A stretch of DNA of 64,000 nt from Artemisia argyi (taxonomy: Eukaryota; Streptophyta; Magnoliopsida; Asterales; Asteraceae): the NCBI GenBank assembly GCA_030686995.1, contig CM060685.1, positions 122,446,823-122,510,822 on the forward strand. The letters are read 5' to 3'. Below, in pieces: positions 1 to 11,996 of the stretch. Position numbers and translations under genes: made by a program. Each line of letters begins with the position of its first letter. The first letter of the stretch is position 1. The notes below the pieces were generated by a model. That model searched no databases, was not told the origin of the DNA, and saw only the letters and a program-made list of their open reading frames with translations.

Positions 1-652
1 TTGCTCTTCAGCAATTAAACAATAAAGCATGTGGGCAAATGCTCGCCGTGACATGTTCACGGTGACCACCAGTACCAAACGCATTCTCTTGAATGAGTTC
101 TTCCCACTTCTTCATATCTTGGCTTAGCTCGATTACTCGACTAGTCGTACGACGTTCTAGTTCAAGCATTCGACGAATGTCTTCAGGACTAGGGATCTCA
201 GAATAGTAGGGGCCATCCTGAGGACGATTTCTTTCAAGAGAGGAAAGATCCCATTCATTTGAGAAAACGGCTTGGCCGTTGTATGGGATTCGAAGAATTT
301 GACCAAATTGAGCAAGAGTAAGAGTGATGAATTGATTTTGAATCATGAAGGAAATGAGGATATTACCATAGGGATCGGTTTGCACCGTCACTTGGCTATA
401 GAAATCGAGGATAAAACGAGGAATGATTGGTTCGTTGATTTGGAAAAGACATTCAAAACGAATATTGGTGAACATTCGTTCGGTTTGATCATTTTCATAG
501 AAAGATGGATCGACAATTCGTCCTTCGTGAATGTTTCTATTTTCAATAGGACGATAGAAACATGCAACTGAAGGAGACATGCCGGGAGTAGAAGATACAT
601 TTGGAATGTATTGTTTGGTTTTGGAGACATCACCAACCGTGGTCTTAGACAT
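1..652 (-). pseudogene. Retroelement accessory ORF (5' part), frameshifted, runs off window
   Basis: The minus-strand frame opens at an ATG at 652 and runs to a TGA at 8-10. It is rich in aromatic/aliphatic strand-like segments: ILDFYSQ, GNILISFM and LAQFGQILRIPYNG. This pattern is typical of the large accessory ORFs of plant LTR elements and of 'putative plant transposon protein' domains. Past about position 55 the frame becomes poor, while another frame reads AHMLYCLIAEEQ to the window edge. I infer a 1-2 base indel near 45-60, so the TGA at 8 is probably not the true end. The ATG lies 6 bases inside a good splice acceptor (AG at 659-660), which favours this start. Function is unknown. It could be gag-like or env-like; no protease, RT or integrase motif is present. 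Confidence 0.55.
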
Positions 653-658
653 TTTCAC

Positions 659-1600
<942 letters not shown>

Positions 1601-1795
1601 AAAAGATGTTGTTATATGTTTGGTTAACGTTTTCCCCTTGCGAAATAACCCCGGATTGGTGATATGGTGGAGGATTTTGATGGTTTTCGGTGTTTTGGTT
1701 CGTACTCAGCAGTAATGGGGAAGAGATGAATGAGCAAATGGAGTGTTTGGGAATGGAAATAAGGTGGAAAACGTATTTGGAAGTGTCAGATGGCC

Positions 1796-1862
1796 GGTCC
1801 CTTTAAACATTAAGGGGACTGCCCTCGATAAGAAGTCGGTCCCCTTAATCATTAAGGGGGCC
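1796..1862 (-). promoter_or_regulatory. Two palindromic boxes upstream of the leader
   Basis: There are two near-palindromes of the form CCCCTTAATNATTAAGGGG, each flanked by GG/CC. The one at 1838-1862 is almost perfect; the one at 1796-1819 is degenerate. They lie about 200 bases upstream (minus sense) of the putative leader exon end. The same box occurs upstream of the TATA box in the Copia LTR at 11208-12424, which suggests a promoter or enhancer role. No TATA box is obvious between these boxes and the donor. Confidence 0.45.
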
Positions 1863-2102
1863 GCCTTTGAAATTTTTGAGATTTCGCGGATTTAGTTTCT
1901 GGAACAAATAAATTTATACGTATATAATTAGATTTATAATATATCAAAAATACGTAAACATTTATTGGCACGATGATAAGATACTTAACAATTTTTAATT
2001 ACCGTTTCGATAATTAAAATGTACCTTTGACAATTTTGGATAAAATGATCAAAGTGTTAAGTTGATGAGGGGTTTGAAGTGTGTTCGGGAATGTGTGAAT
2101 AA

Positions 2103-2197
<95 letters not shown>

Positions 2198-2477
2198 TAT
2201 AAATGTGAGTGAAAGATGGGTTGATGGGTGAGGTTTGAAAGATAATAGCGGAGATAGGATATAGTCGGCGAGAAGAGTTTGTTTCATCCACAGTGTTCAC
2301 GTGCGAAGGCGTTCTTGCATGATAAAAGTCCACTTGACTCATATCCCTTCATCATCATGAGTCTTCTAAAAGAGGACTTAATAGAATAACGCGAGGGGGG
2401 AAGGAAATGGTTCGATAATGAACAATTTCCTGGAGTTCTAGAGAGTCAACTAATGATGTATCTAGGTTATGTGCAAG

Positions 2478-2480
<3 letters not shown>
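1863..2480. other. Non-coding stretch with (TA)n
   Basis: This is AT-rich sequence with a pure TA run at 2108-2195. I see no gene or element boundary. The two overlapping minus-strand frames here consist mostly of repeated Tyr-Ile and are not genes. Confidence 0.7.
2108..2195. repeat. (TA)n microsatellite, 88 bp
   Basis: An uninterrupted TA run. Confidence 0.97.
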
Positions 2481-2481
<1 letters not shown>

Positions 2482-2575
<94 letters not shown>

Positions 2576-2615
2576 ATATACTAAGTATAAGAGTATATAT
2601 ATATATATATATATA
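2482..2615. repeat. (TA)n microsatellite, two blocks
   Basis: TA runs at about 2482-2573 and 2594-2615 are separated by a short non-repetitive spacer. Confidence 0.95.
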
Positions 2616-2830
2616 AGTATATGATCGAACAAATAGAAAGAAATAGCAAGCTATATCTATGCAAACAATGTAATCAAATAACGCATATTTATCTAAGCAT
2701 GGCAATGAGTTATGAAAGAATGGCGTACCCAGTGGTCTTCAAAAAATCTTCAAAATCATCAAGATGACGTATAGACTTTGAAAAAGTCTATGTTGAGAGA
2801 AACTTCAAGATTGCCTCAAGGAATGTTCAT

Positions 2831-3910
2831 CTAGCCATTTGATCCCCATTGTTTCTTTGGTCCAAAGTTGTTTGGTCCAAACATGTTTAACATTTGACTA
2901 GGATGCATGAAAGGTGGTAGTATACCCCAAGGATTGTAGCTTTGTTGGTAATTCCACATTTGATTACTATTGTTATTATAGTTTTGCCTATTTTGGTTTC
3001 TTCTTGGTTGAGGTGTTTTAGACCTAGGATTAGGATTATTTGGTTTTCTAGGTGGTGGTGTTTTAGATCTTGTCTTAGGTTTAGAAGATCCTGCCTCATT
3101 TTTTAAAGACGGTTTATAGAAAACTTTTACTTCTTCATTGTTGGCAAGAGATATTTTTCTATCATTAATAAGTATATACTTATGATTAGATTTTAGAGGT
3201 TTTTGTTCATTAAGTTCATTTTCGAATTTGACATTTTTAATCTCACTTGTTGAAGCTTCATTTGAATTATATCCTAAGCCGGTTTTATCTCCGGATGTTC
3301 TTTGAATACTTATTATTTTACTAAGTGAGTGACTACTATTTTCAAATTTATCAAGTTTGCGAATTTCTTCCCTAAGTATTTCGTTTTCACCTTTAAGCTC
3401 TTGACATGATTTACATTCTTCAAAAATTTCTTTACCTTTTTCGAGTTGATGTATTTTAATTTTTAGTTCTAGTACTTCATTTTCCAATTGATTGTTTATG
3501 TATTTTAGTGATTTGTTTTTGGCCATTACTAGTTGTCCTAATTTGCATAGCCTATTATATTCATTATCTAGATCTTTTTCATCTAACGATAAGCTTTCAT
3601 CACTAAAATATTCGGTTTCGGAACGTACCTCATTTGATGTATTCGCCATAAGACATTTCTCTTCTTTTGTCGTTTCTTTCTCATCTTCATCACTATCACT
3701 CCAAGCGCCTCCAACAAAAGCTCTTTGATTTTGATCTCTTGTCATCATTGGACATTTTCCAATGAGGTGATTTGGATCACCACACTTGAAACATTTCCTT
3801 TCAATCTTGTAGTTCTTGTCATCCTTACTCTTTTGAAATGTTTTCTTTTCATCATGCGGTTGTCTTACGAATCTTCCTCGCCTTTTGAGGAATTTCTTGA
3901 AATCTCTTAC
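2831..3910 (-). pseudogene. Copia gag, C-terminal half (zinc knuckle)
   Basis: This is the C-terminal half of the capsid/nucleocapsid polyprotein of Copia element A. It holds a basic linker (FLKRRGRF), a CCHC zinc knuckle ([14 protein letters not shown]) that binds RNA, and an acidic coiled-coil stretch with repeated Leu/Glu/Lys. The tail is Pro/Asn/Gln-rich and ends at a TAG. The open frame continues to 4000, but everything right of 3910 is LINE sequence. The N-terminal half is at 10358-11140. Removing the LINE and one copy of its 6-bp TSD joins the halves in frame (AMAVR followed by DFKKF). Fused Copia gag-pol normally continues into protease; here it stops. Confidence 0.85.
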
Positions 3911-5047
3911 AGATTTATGCCAGGGAGGTCCTCGGTTGAGGCTATCCACCTCCTTAGAACTCTTATGGAGAAGTATAGAGAAAGACAGAGAGATTTGCAT
4001 ATGGCTTTCATTGACCTAGAAAAGGCATACGATAGTGTCCCACGGGAGTTGATATGGAGGACTCTAATAGAAAAAGGGACCCCAAGGAGATACTTAAAAG
4101 TCATTAGGGATATGTACGATGGGGCGAAGACCCGCATACGGTGCATGGTGGGGTGCACGAAGTTTTTCCCGGTGAAAGTCGGACATCACCAAGGATCAGC
4201 CATTAGCCCTTACCTTTTCGCCTTGATTCTCGATGAGATATCCCGAGAGATACAAGAGGGCATCCCTTGGAGCATGATATTCGCAGACGATATAGTGTTG
4301 GTTGCAGAATCGGCCGAAGGGTTAAACTACAGACTGGAACACTGGCGCGAGGCTTTGGAAGACAATGGGCTTCGGGTGAGCAGAGAGAAGACGGAATACA
4401 TGAGATGTGATTTCGGTAGCTACGAGATCGACCGAAACGAGGAGGAAGTTCGTATCGGAGACCAGATTCTTCAACCTAAGGAGTCCTTTAGGTATCTGGG
4501 TTCGGTGATACACAAATCAGGAAGGATAGACGAGGACGTTACCCACCGTATTAGAGCAGGTTGGGCGAAATGGAGGGCGTCGTCAGGGGTACTCTGTGAT
4601 AAGAAAGTCCCCTTTAAGCTTAAGGGAAAATTTTATAAGGTGGCAATCAGACCAGCTATCTTGTACGGGTCAGAATGTTGGCCTATCACAAAAGCTCAAG
4701 CTAACAGAGTGGAAGTGGCAGAACTGAGGATGCTAAGGTGGATTTGTGGTAAGACGATGCTTGACATGATCCCGAACGGAGTTTTTAGAGTGGAACTTGA
4801 AGTTGAAACTATAATATCGAAGATGCGAGAAGGAAGGTTGAGGTGGTTCGGCCATGTCAGGATGAGGCCACAAACAGCACCCGTTAGGAGAGTCGAAGCG
4901 CTGATAGTCGACGGTTTGAAGAGGAGGGGAAGACCTAAGCTCAGGTGGGAGGATCGACTTAGGCTAGACATGAAGGAGCTTCTCTTGTCCGAGGACATGA
5001 TCTCAAATAGGAATGTGTGGAGAGCTAGGATTAGGACTTGCGGGTAG
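3911..5047 (+). pseudogene. RTE LINE reverse transcriptase, N-terminally truncated
   Basis: The frame encodes the palm, thumb and C-terminal part of a non-LTR reverse transcriptase. It opens at F-M-P-G-R-S-S (fingers motif), then reads [13 protein letters not shown], which carries the first catalytic Asp. [12 protein letters not shown] follows, and then the FADD catalytic box in [13 protein letters not shown]. After it comes the C-terminal region typical of plant RTE RT ([20 protein letters not shown]), ending RTCG-stop. There are no internal stops over 378 codons, so insertion looks fairly recent. The endonuclease domain and the RT start are missing. The open frame extends left to 3725, but that part is antisense gag. 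Confidence 0.9.
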
Positions 5048-5263
5048 TGTCGAATGGGTGGTAGGTGCTTGCCTTTGCGTCTGGGTCTTTTCTCTTCACT
5101 TTGTTGCCCTGCCCTTGTGCCTTTTAGGTTTAGTTTTCCCTTTGCTCTTTAGGTTTAGTGGCCCCTTTGCTCTTCCCTTTTAGGTTTGTGGTAGGCTTGT
5201 GGTGTTCCTTTGCTTTGCCTTAGCTTTTGCCCCCTGTGTTGCCTTGCTTTGTTTTTGTGTTGC
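5048..5263 (+). other. LINE 3' UTR, first part
   Basis: T/G/C-rich untranslated sequence follows the RT stop and ends at GTTGC (5259-5263), the target site of the solo LTR. It resumes at 9927. Confidence 0.8.
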
Positions 5264-6247
5264 TGATGAGTGATTAATCACACATCCTTTTAGACCTTAT
5301 TTCAAACCAAAAATACCAAGAGAATGTGTGTTTTTGTATTTGTGTATGTGCAGGTACGGATATGTGAAAAATGAACAAAAACAAGACAAAACCGACAAAA
5401 ACGAGCACGAGATTGGAAAAAGGTCAAAAGCCGAAGCCGGGGAAGTCAAATGGTTAAAGTCTTAGCTCAAAAAGTCAAATTTAACCTCAGAGATTCATCA
5501 AAGTTTCATATTTGGTCCCTGAATAAAGTTTGAGAGATTGGCAAATTTAGCCCCTGCACTTTCAGGAATTTTCAACAATGGTCCTTGATATCCGAAGAAA
5601 AGTCAAACTTGGTCCTTCATAAATCGAAGAATGACAATTTATGCCCTTGGATTACATTTATGGAGAATTACAGTTTTTGCCCTTGAGGTTTGCAAATTTA
5701 CAACAATAGTCCTTGGTTAAAGTTTGCTACTCCTAATCCTTAAATCCATAACAAACCAAACGGATCCACTAAACCTTTTAAAACTAAAACATAACCCCAC
5801 AAGCCCAAGTTATCAAAGCCCACTCCCATCCTTACCCGGTCCACAACCAAACCCACACCCTCACCCAGTCAACAAACCCGGTCAATCCCTAAACAAATAA
5901 AACCCCCAAAACCTTTTATTCCCGCCCCCCAAAATTAATTTACCCAGAAAAGTTACTGTGGGATGAACCCTAAATCCCTCACACGTTCAATTACCTCACC
6001 TCAAGTAATTATCTCATCATTATTCTTCTAGAAGGTCAGTCACATGTCAGAGAGGTTAGAGAATGTTGGGATACGTGGACCAATCAAATCACACACGCAG
6101 GATTGAGGATATCACATCAATCAATCAAGGGCTACGGATGAGTTGATGATTCTGGAAGCATGATCAATGGCTAAAAAGGGACTCAAACAAGCACACTACT
6201 CACCCGGATTGATGATGTAGGATTTCTAGGACCTTCCCCAATTCGTG

Positions 6248-6255
6248 TATAAATA
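6248..6255 (+). promoter_or_regulatory. TATA box of solo LTR 1
   Basis: TATAAATA is followed by C-rich sequence. The same box lies at 49668-49675 in the second copy. Confidence 0.75.
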
Positions 6256-6497
6256 CCCCCTCCCCCTAGTCATTTGTGTGTGCTCTTTTTTATTATTATT
6301 ATTTCTGTCAAAATACTTTGTAATGTTTTTCTAATTAATGAAATTTTTAATTTTGTTTTAATTCAAGTTCTCTTGTTCTTATTTACATTTTAGTTTTGCT
6401 TATTTATCTTATTGCTTAAGTTCTACATCTCTTATTTACTGCTTCCAATCTTATACTTATCTTATACTTGTTTTTGTTATCAGCTTCTATAAACTAA

Positions 6498-6498
6498 A

Positions 6499-6591
<93 letters not shown>
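6498..6591. repeat. (AAT)n microsatellite
   Basis: About 30 AAT units. The corresponding place in solo LTR 2 has only a short imperfect A/T tract, so this is a copy-specific expansion. Confidence 0.95.
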
Positions 6592-6592
<1 letters not shown>

Positions 6593-6789
6593 TATATAAG
6601 TACATTTCAATTTAAGTTTTTACAATTTAATTTAGTTTCATTTAACTTGTTTCTATTTTTACAAATTTAAATCAGTCATTGTTTTATAAATTTTTCTCAA
6701 AAAGCACAAAAGTCAAAGTGGTCAACTGTTTCAGCTTATTGAGAATAAGCTAGCTTATTGGAGTCAGGCAGCCATAAAGGAGCTTGTGG

Positions 6790-6842
6790 CCTGTCTAAGA
6801 GACAGGCTAGCTAAGTGAACCCCCTCTGTTCTGCTGAGGGGG
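6790..6842 (+). other. Two conserved RNA hairpins in the LTR leader
   Basis: Stem 1 is CCTGTC/GACAGG (6790-6795 with 6801-6806). Stem 2 is CCCCCTC/GAGGGGG (6820-6826 with 6836-6842). A GTAAGT donor-like site follows. All three are kept in solo LTR 2 (50165-50218) with changed loop bases, which suggests selection on RNA structure before insertion. A packaging or dimerisation role is a guess. Confidence 0.6.
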
Positions 6843-8521
6843 AGTTGCTTTGTAAGTTTTTCGTTTATTGTTACTATTACATTAGTAGATTAGTTATAGT
6901 TAGGATTGCTTATTAGTTTTAATTTCTGTTTATTAGATTTGTTTGGTTACTTGTTTGCTGTTTTATCATAGTTAAATATATCTATTTCATCTTTCTGTTT
7001 TCATTATCTGTTTATGTTTTGGATCTGTCATGCATCTGTTCTATAGTTTATATGTGCATCTGTGGATCTGTTTTTTTTAGATTATTGCATCTGATATCTG
7101 ATTTTCTGTGTTCCATTGGAGTCTGTGAATCATTTTCAATAACTGAGTTGAGGTTTAGATTTCATTAGGTGGATCTGTGGTGGTGTATTGAGTAAGTCTG
7201 TCACATTAGAGGTGTTTGGGTTAAGTAGTTCTGCTGAGTTAATTAGTATTTCAGAGGTTTTGCATTATTTAGATACAATACATAAGGTACTCTTAGTTCT
7301 AATTTTGCACAAAATCAAGTAGTATAGCATAAATAGTCAAACATCTTAAGATTTTCATAACTGTTGGATTTTTTTTTAGATTGCATCAGCCTAATTCAGT
7401 TACTGTAGTAGGTTATATAGCTTATTTTAGTTGAACATTAGCTTATTACATATTAATTGATCAATTAAGACAGAATCAAATTCATTTGAGTCAAAGTTTA
7501 GTTGCATTCAAAAAGTCAAAACAGGTTCCATACTCAGTTTTTTTTACAGACCTTTGTGAGCATTTCTAAGTTCAGTTTTTCTTAAAAATACTTTTGAATT
7601 GTTGTTTTCTAAACTTTAGCAGTTGGTAAAGAAAAATCAAAAAGAAAATTCTCATTTGAAAAGCTTTTGCTCATTGAAAAAACTCGTTGAAAGTAACTCT
7701 TTGAGCAAATTTCCCCTGCAACACAGTTTTGAATCAAGCTCTTAGGGTACTTTTTAGGCCATAAAATTGATTTAGCATCTGAGTTATTGGTATTTTAGTA
7801 ATCTCTGGTGGTCAGTGTATAGTTTGGACCCATAAGTTTGCTTGTCTCAGCTTATCTGCTCACCTAAAGAGCTTATTCAAGTTGGGACATTGAATCCTTG
7901 GTCTGCAATTAGGTTGAGGGCTGCTAGTGCTAAAATCTGATCATATTCTGTGTTTTGTTGTTCATTTGAGTTCCTTTGTGACTCAAGTTGTTGTTTCAGT
8001 TGTTATTTAGCTTATTGCTTAATTTGCTTGAGCTTGTTGCTTATTACATATAGCTTATTTGATCTATTTGTGCCTCAACCTGTGCTACTGAGTGATTTCT
8101 GGTCTCAATTCTGTTCCAACAAGCTTGTTTTAGTCTAAAATTCATTGGGTCAAAGTTTCAAGTCAACTGGTCAACTATGCTTATCAATAAGCACTTCTAA
8201 ATAAGCTGTTTTAGCCCATTCAACACTTCCATTGCTTATTTTGCAAATTTTATATTTTTTCTAGCTTTTAAATATTATTTTAGATTTTCCCTGAAATTTT
8301 CATATTTTTCTGAGCTCATTTGCTATTTTTCCTATTTAATTTTCATTTTTAATCATTTTTAATTACTTTTTAATTACTAAAAAATACAAAAAAAAAATCA
8401 GAAAAATCCAAAAAAATATTAGAAAATTATTTTTAGTTATTTTAGAATTTTAGAAATTTATTTTGCATTTTTCTCACTTTATTTGAATTTTCTATTAATT
8501 TTTAATTAGTTAAATAGTTTT

Positions 8522-9487
8522 TGTAAGGAATTAAATATTCCATAGATCTAATAGATTTGATGATCATAAACAAGAAGAATGAAACATGAAGAATACTGAA
8601 ATGATAAGCAAAATATACTAAGTGCAATTCTGCTGAAGAGTGTTTCCACTGATAGATTCTGCTGATGAGCAAAAAGTTTCTGCTGATGGATTCTGCTGAA
8701 GAGCAAAATAGTTCTGCTGATGAATTCTGCTGAAGAACGTTTCTACTGAAAAGTGATTCTGCTGATGGAATCTGCTGATTGACACTGCTGCTAAACAATG
8801 AGTCATACTACCAAATGGAAAAGGATGAAAGAAGATATTTATGTGCATAAAAGTCAAGTATATCTTTTAGATAATATCTTTCATCAGTCATCAAATTGTA
8901 CACTCCAAGTGAGTTGTAAACATAGATACGTGGTGTATCTTAGATGACTTGACATCCTAGTCATAAGCTAGATAGTAGATGACAAAGACTTATCAATTTT
9001 GTAATGATCTCCTTATGTTATAAAAGGAAGATCACACCCCTTTAGATAAAAATGGTGGTGAGTGCATGATTCACAGTGAAACAAAGTGAACGTCACCTCC
9101 AAGGTGCTTCGTACTTAGAAATTACAATAACACCAAGTGTGTTAAAATGTAAAGCATCTAAAAGAGTGTGTGTGGGAACATCAGACGAGGGGTCTGATGA
9201 ACATTAGACATGGGGTCTTTTTTAGCCTCAAGGATCTTTGATCCCTGTTAGATGTAAATCGTGCTATACTTGATCACATAGCATTGGGGCTAGTTGGAAT
9301 AACAAACGGAGAAGTTAGAAAAACCTTGTTGTGATAGTATTGTTTCTTTCATAGAATATTCCGTCAATATTATCATTGTGCTCGTAATAGCCAAATTCCT
9401 AGATCAAAGGATTAACATCCTAGAGCTCATAAACGATCACAAAAGCTTATTAAATACTCAAAGGATATTTAGAACAAGATTTTCACA
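8522..9487 (+). mobile_element. Nested solo LTR, Copia-like (966 bp)
   Basis: It starts TGTAAGG and ends TTTTCACA, with a perfect 5-bp TSD GTTTT (8517-8521 and 9488-9492). It is absent at the matching point of solo LTR 2. A TATA box (TATAAAAG, 9019-9026) gives plus orientation. U3 contains a short tandem array. No internal region remains. Assignment to Copia rests on size and general appearance only. Confidence 0.88.
8631..8785 (+). repeat. U3 tandem array, TTCTGCTGAxGA unit
   Basis: About nine variants of TTCTGCTGATG / TTCTGCTGAAGA lie at irregular 12-26 base spacing, about 240-390 bases upstream of the TATA box. Repeated U3 boxes are common as retroelement enhancers; the role here is inferred. 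Confidence 0.75.
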
Positions 9488-9926
9488 GTTTTTAATTCAT
9501 AATAAATAAACAAAAAGTCAAAAAAATATTTTTCTTTTTCTCAAAATTTTCTTTTATCATTTTTAATTTTTGAAAATTATTTCCAAGTCCGTAGGATTAG
9601 CGTAGCTTAAAAGTCGCATTTTATTTCGTACGTTAACGTTTATTTTACGTTTTAGCTTACGTTTTTCGTTTCTACGTTACGTTTCTAGTTGCCTTACTTG
9701 AATTACGTGTTTAGTTGATTATTTGTGCTTCATTTACTATTTCATTAGTGTAATTTCATAAAAATCACTTTTTACCACTTTCACGACACGTTTCACGAAT
9801 TGGGAATTCGAAATTCCATTCACACATTCACACGGACTACGACCTCGGGTTATCCGTATTTCTTTGCGGATCTCTTGAGTAATAACTATACTTATAATAT
9901 ATATTGATTTTCAACGAATCAGTTGC

Positions 9927-10357
9927 TCTTCTTGCCTTTTGCCCGCTTGCTTGTGCGTTCTTGTTTTGATGTGTTTGTTTTTGGCTTTTCTTTTGCTTTC
10001 TATCTTTTGCCCTACTTGCTTTGTTTGCATGTTTTGATTGTCTTGCCCCTTGTTTGTTGTTTGTTTGTTGTTTTGGTGCTCTGTTTGTTTGCATGTTTTT
10101 TATGTTTGTCTTTTGTACTAGGCCCCTTTCTGGTTGGTTGCTTGCTTCTATTTGCTTTTACTTGTTGCTCTTTTGCTACTTGCTTCTTTTTAGTTTCGCT
10201 ATCACTCGCACTGGTGCACGTGCCAGAGCTCTCCCTGGAAGCAGTCTCTCTACTCCCAGGTTTTGCCTGGGGTAGGGGTAGGACCTGTCTACATTTCTAC
10301 CTACCCCATACCTCGCCTTCGCGGGATTGGGTATTGTTGTTGTTGTTGTTGTTGTTG
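9927..10357 (+). other. LINE 3' UTR, second part, with (TTG)n tail
   Basis: This continues the LINE 3' UTR after the solo LTR. It ends in about eight TTG/GTT units, directly followed by the TCTTAC duplication. Cys/Leu/Phe-rich plus-strand frames here are a by-product of T/G/C-rich composition. Confidence 0.8.
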
Positions 10358-11140
10358 TCTTACGGCCATGGCGTATTCTTCGTCATCACTTTCGGAAGAT
10401 GAGCTATCTTCGATACTAGATTCCTTTCTAGCTTTCAAGGCGATTGACTTGCTTTGCTCTCGTTTTTCTTTGACCATTTCGGAATCCTTCTTAATAATAA
10501 CTTCGTAAACTTTTAGATTTCCAATTAATTCATCAAGTTGCAATATTGACAAATTCTTTGATTCTTCAATAGCCGTCACTTTCGCTCGCCATTTTGGATG
10601 AAGAGCCCTAAGAAACTTCCTAACAAAATTCTTACTAGAAAAATTCTCATAAAGTGCTTTTAAACTTGTGATGATAGTGTTAAATCTAGCAAAAGCATTA
10701 TCAATTGATTCCTCTTCCGGAATCGTGAATTGCTCATATTGTTCAACAAGTAGATCTATCTTATTATCTTTGACTTGACTATTACCTTGGTGAGTTATTA
10801 GTAAAGAGTTCCAAATTTCTTTTGCGGTTTCACACATAAAGATCCTTTCGTACTCTTCACGTGGTAGCGCATTATAAATAACCATTTTTGCTTCATTATT
10901 TTTAGCAAGTTTTCTTTTTAAATCATCATTTTGTTTTTCAAAAGGTACGATTTCATCTTTCTTTGTTTCGGGGTTATTTTGAATAGGTAAAAAATCACCA
11001 TTGGTAATAACATGCCAAAGATCTAGATCTTTTGACTTCACATAAGTTTCGAATCGATTTTTCCAATATAAAAATCCATCACTTTCAAATAGTGGTGGTC
11101 TTTGCATAGATTGCCCTTCTAAATATTTTTCCGATTCCAT
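10358..11140 (-). pseudogene. Copia gag, N-terminal half (capsid)
   Basis: The ATG at 11140 starts MESEKYLEG, about 50 bases after the PBS. The protein has the W-x-x-R-F/Y...L-W-x-V-I pattern ([22 protein letters not shown]) and the central [14 protein letters not shown] and helical segments of Copia gag capsids (UBN2/DUF4219 families). It then runs into an acidic [16 protein letters not shown] stretch, where the LINE interrupts it. The apparent polyglutamine tail to 10301 is antisense translation of the LINE's (TTG)n. Apart from the LINE the frame is intact. It belongs with 2831-3910. Confidence 0.88.
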
Positions 11141-11189
11141 AGATCGTTACAAGTTTTAAAATACAATATATTTTAAAGATCTTGCTAGA

Positions 11190-11205
11190 CCTGGCTCTGA
11201 TACCA
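11190..11205 (-). other. Primer-binding site (tRNA-iMet)
   Basis: Minus strand TGGTATCAGAGCCAGG, the standard Copia PBS complementary to the 3' end of initiator tRNA-Met, two bases inside the LTR end. Confidence 0.92.
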
Positions 11206-11958
11206 ATTGTAAATGGGGGTTGAATAGTTTTACGTCCTTTTTAAATTTATTACCAAAATATTTTGTAGCTTATTTAAAACTTTCGATTCGATCTCAAGTG
11301 AATTCAAATGACAACCAATATAAGCAATTCTAATTTAATAATGAGAGTATTGAAATGTAATGAAGAAAAGATAGAGTTAGAAAGATCAAACCACAACACA
11401 CGAATTTATAGTGGTTCGCCTACAAGGACACCTTCCTTGCCCTACTCCACTCCCCGAGTACCACACTCGAGAGTTTTCTTCACTATGTCAACAAACTCCT
11501 TATGGTGGAGAAACCTTACACACCTTGGCTTACACGAGTTAACGACACTAAGCTAAATGTCGAGTTCTAATCGTAGCTAGAACCAATCTAACAACTTCTT
11601 CAAGGCTTCACACCTTCTTCACACCTTCACAACTTCACACCTTCTTCTATGCACAACTAATTCACAACTACTAAACTACTTTACAACACACCTAGTTTCT
11701 ACAATCAACAACTTTACACAACACTTTTACAAATATCTAATACAACTACAATATGAAACTAACTATTCACAACACTACTATAATTAGATGGATGTAGAGG
11801 AGTGTTCTTCTTCTTGCACTTGAATGGATGAAGCTTTGGATCACTTGGAAACAAAGACTTATGAATTATATGATCAAAGGATTTTAGATCTAGAAATGGA
11901 GGTTGGATCAAAAAGTTTATAGTGCAAAAAGGTGAGAAAAATAAGTGAAATGATCCAA

Positions 11959-11966
11959 TATTTATA
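11959..11966 (-). promoter_or_regulatory. TATA box of Copia A LTR
   Basis: TATAAATA on the minus strand, about 750 bases before the LTR's 3' end. Confidence 0.7.
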
Positions 11967-11996
11967 GGGCCAGAAAATACTGTCCTGGAGCGTGCC

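Larger units (their letters stand above)
5264..9921 (+). mobile_element. Solo LTR 1 of a long-LTR retrotransposon (about 3.7 kb plus nested insert)
   Basis: The sequence starts TGATGAGTGATTAATCA and ends CAACGAATCA. It is flanked by a perfect 5-bp duplication, GTTGC (5259-5263 and 9922-9926). No coding sequence lies between, so this is a solo LTR left after LTR-LTR recombination. A TATA box (TATAAATA, 6248-6255) sets plus orientation, with about 1 kb of U3 and a very long R-U5. It is homologous end to end with 48663-52299. The extra length is a nested 966-bp solo LTR and an expanded (AAT)n. Very long LTRs suggest a Tat/Ogre-like Gypsy, but the lineage is not proven. Confidence 0.9.
3911..10357 (+). 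mobile_element. RTE-clade LINE, 5'-truncated, interrupted by solo LTR
   Basis: The LINE body is 3911-5263 plus 9927-10357, about 1.8 kb. It is flanked by a TSD of TCTTAC (3905-3910 and 10358-10363). It begins inside the RT domain, so it is 5'-truncated as is usual after target-primed reverse transcription. It ends in a (TTG)n tail, which I associate with plant RTE elements. The 3' UTR is pyrimidine-rich in plus sense and contains a conserved-looking CCCCATACC...GGGATTGGG segment just before the tail. It inserted antisense into Copia gag. It was later split by the solo LTR at 5264-9921 (TSD GTTGC). Confidence 0.85.

Noticed and set aside
3725..3910. N-terminal extension of the LINE reverse transcriptase
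   Set aside because: This part lies left of the LINE's TSD and is antisense to Copia gag.
10301..10357. Polyglutamine tail on the gag N-terminal half
   Set aside because: It is the antisense translation of the LINE (TTG)n tail; gag stops being gag at the TSD.
9923..10508. Cys/Leu/Phe-rich plus-strand ORFs up to 159 codons
   Set aside because: They run across the LINE 3' UTR, its (TTG)n tail and antisense gag; no domain or splice logic.
11190..11205. Possible tRNA gene
   Set aside because: Only 16 bases match a tRNA 3' end and no cloverleaf follows; it is a retroelement PBS. I found no tRNA or rRNA gene in the window.
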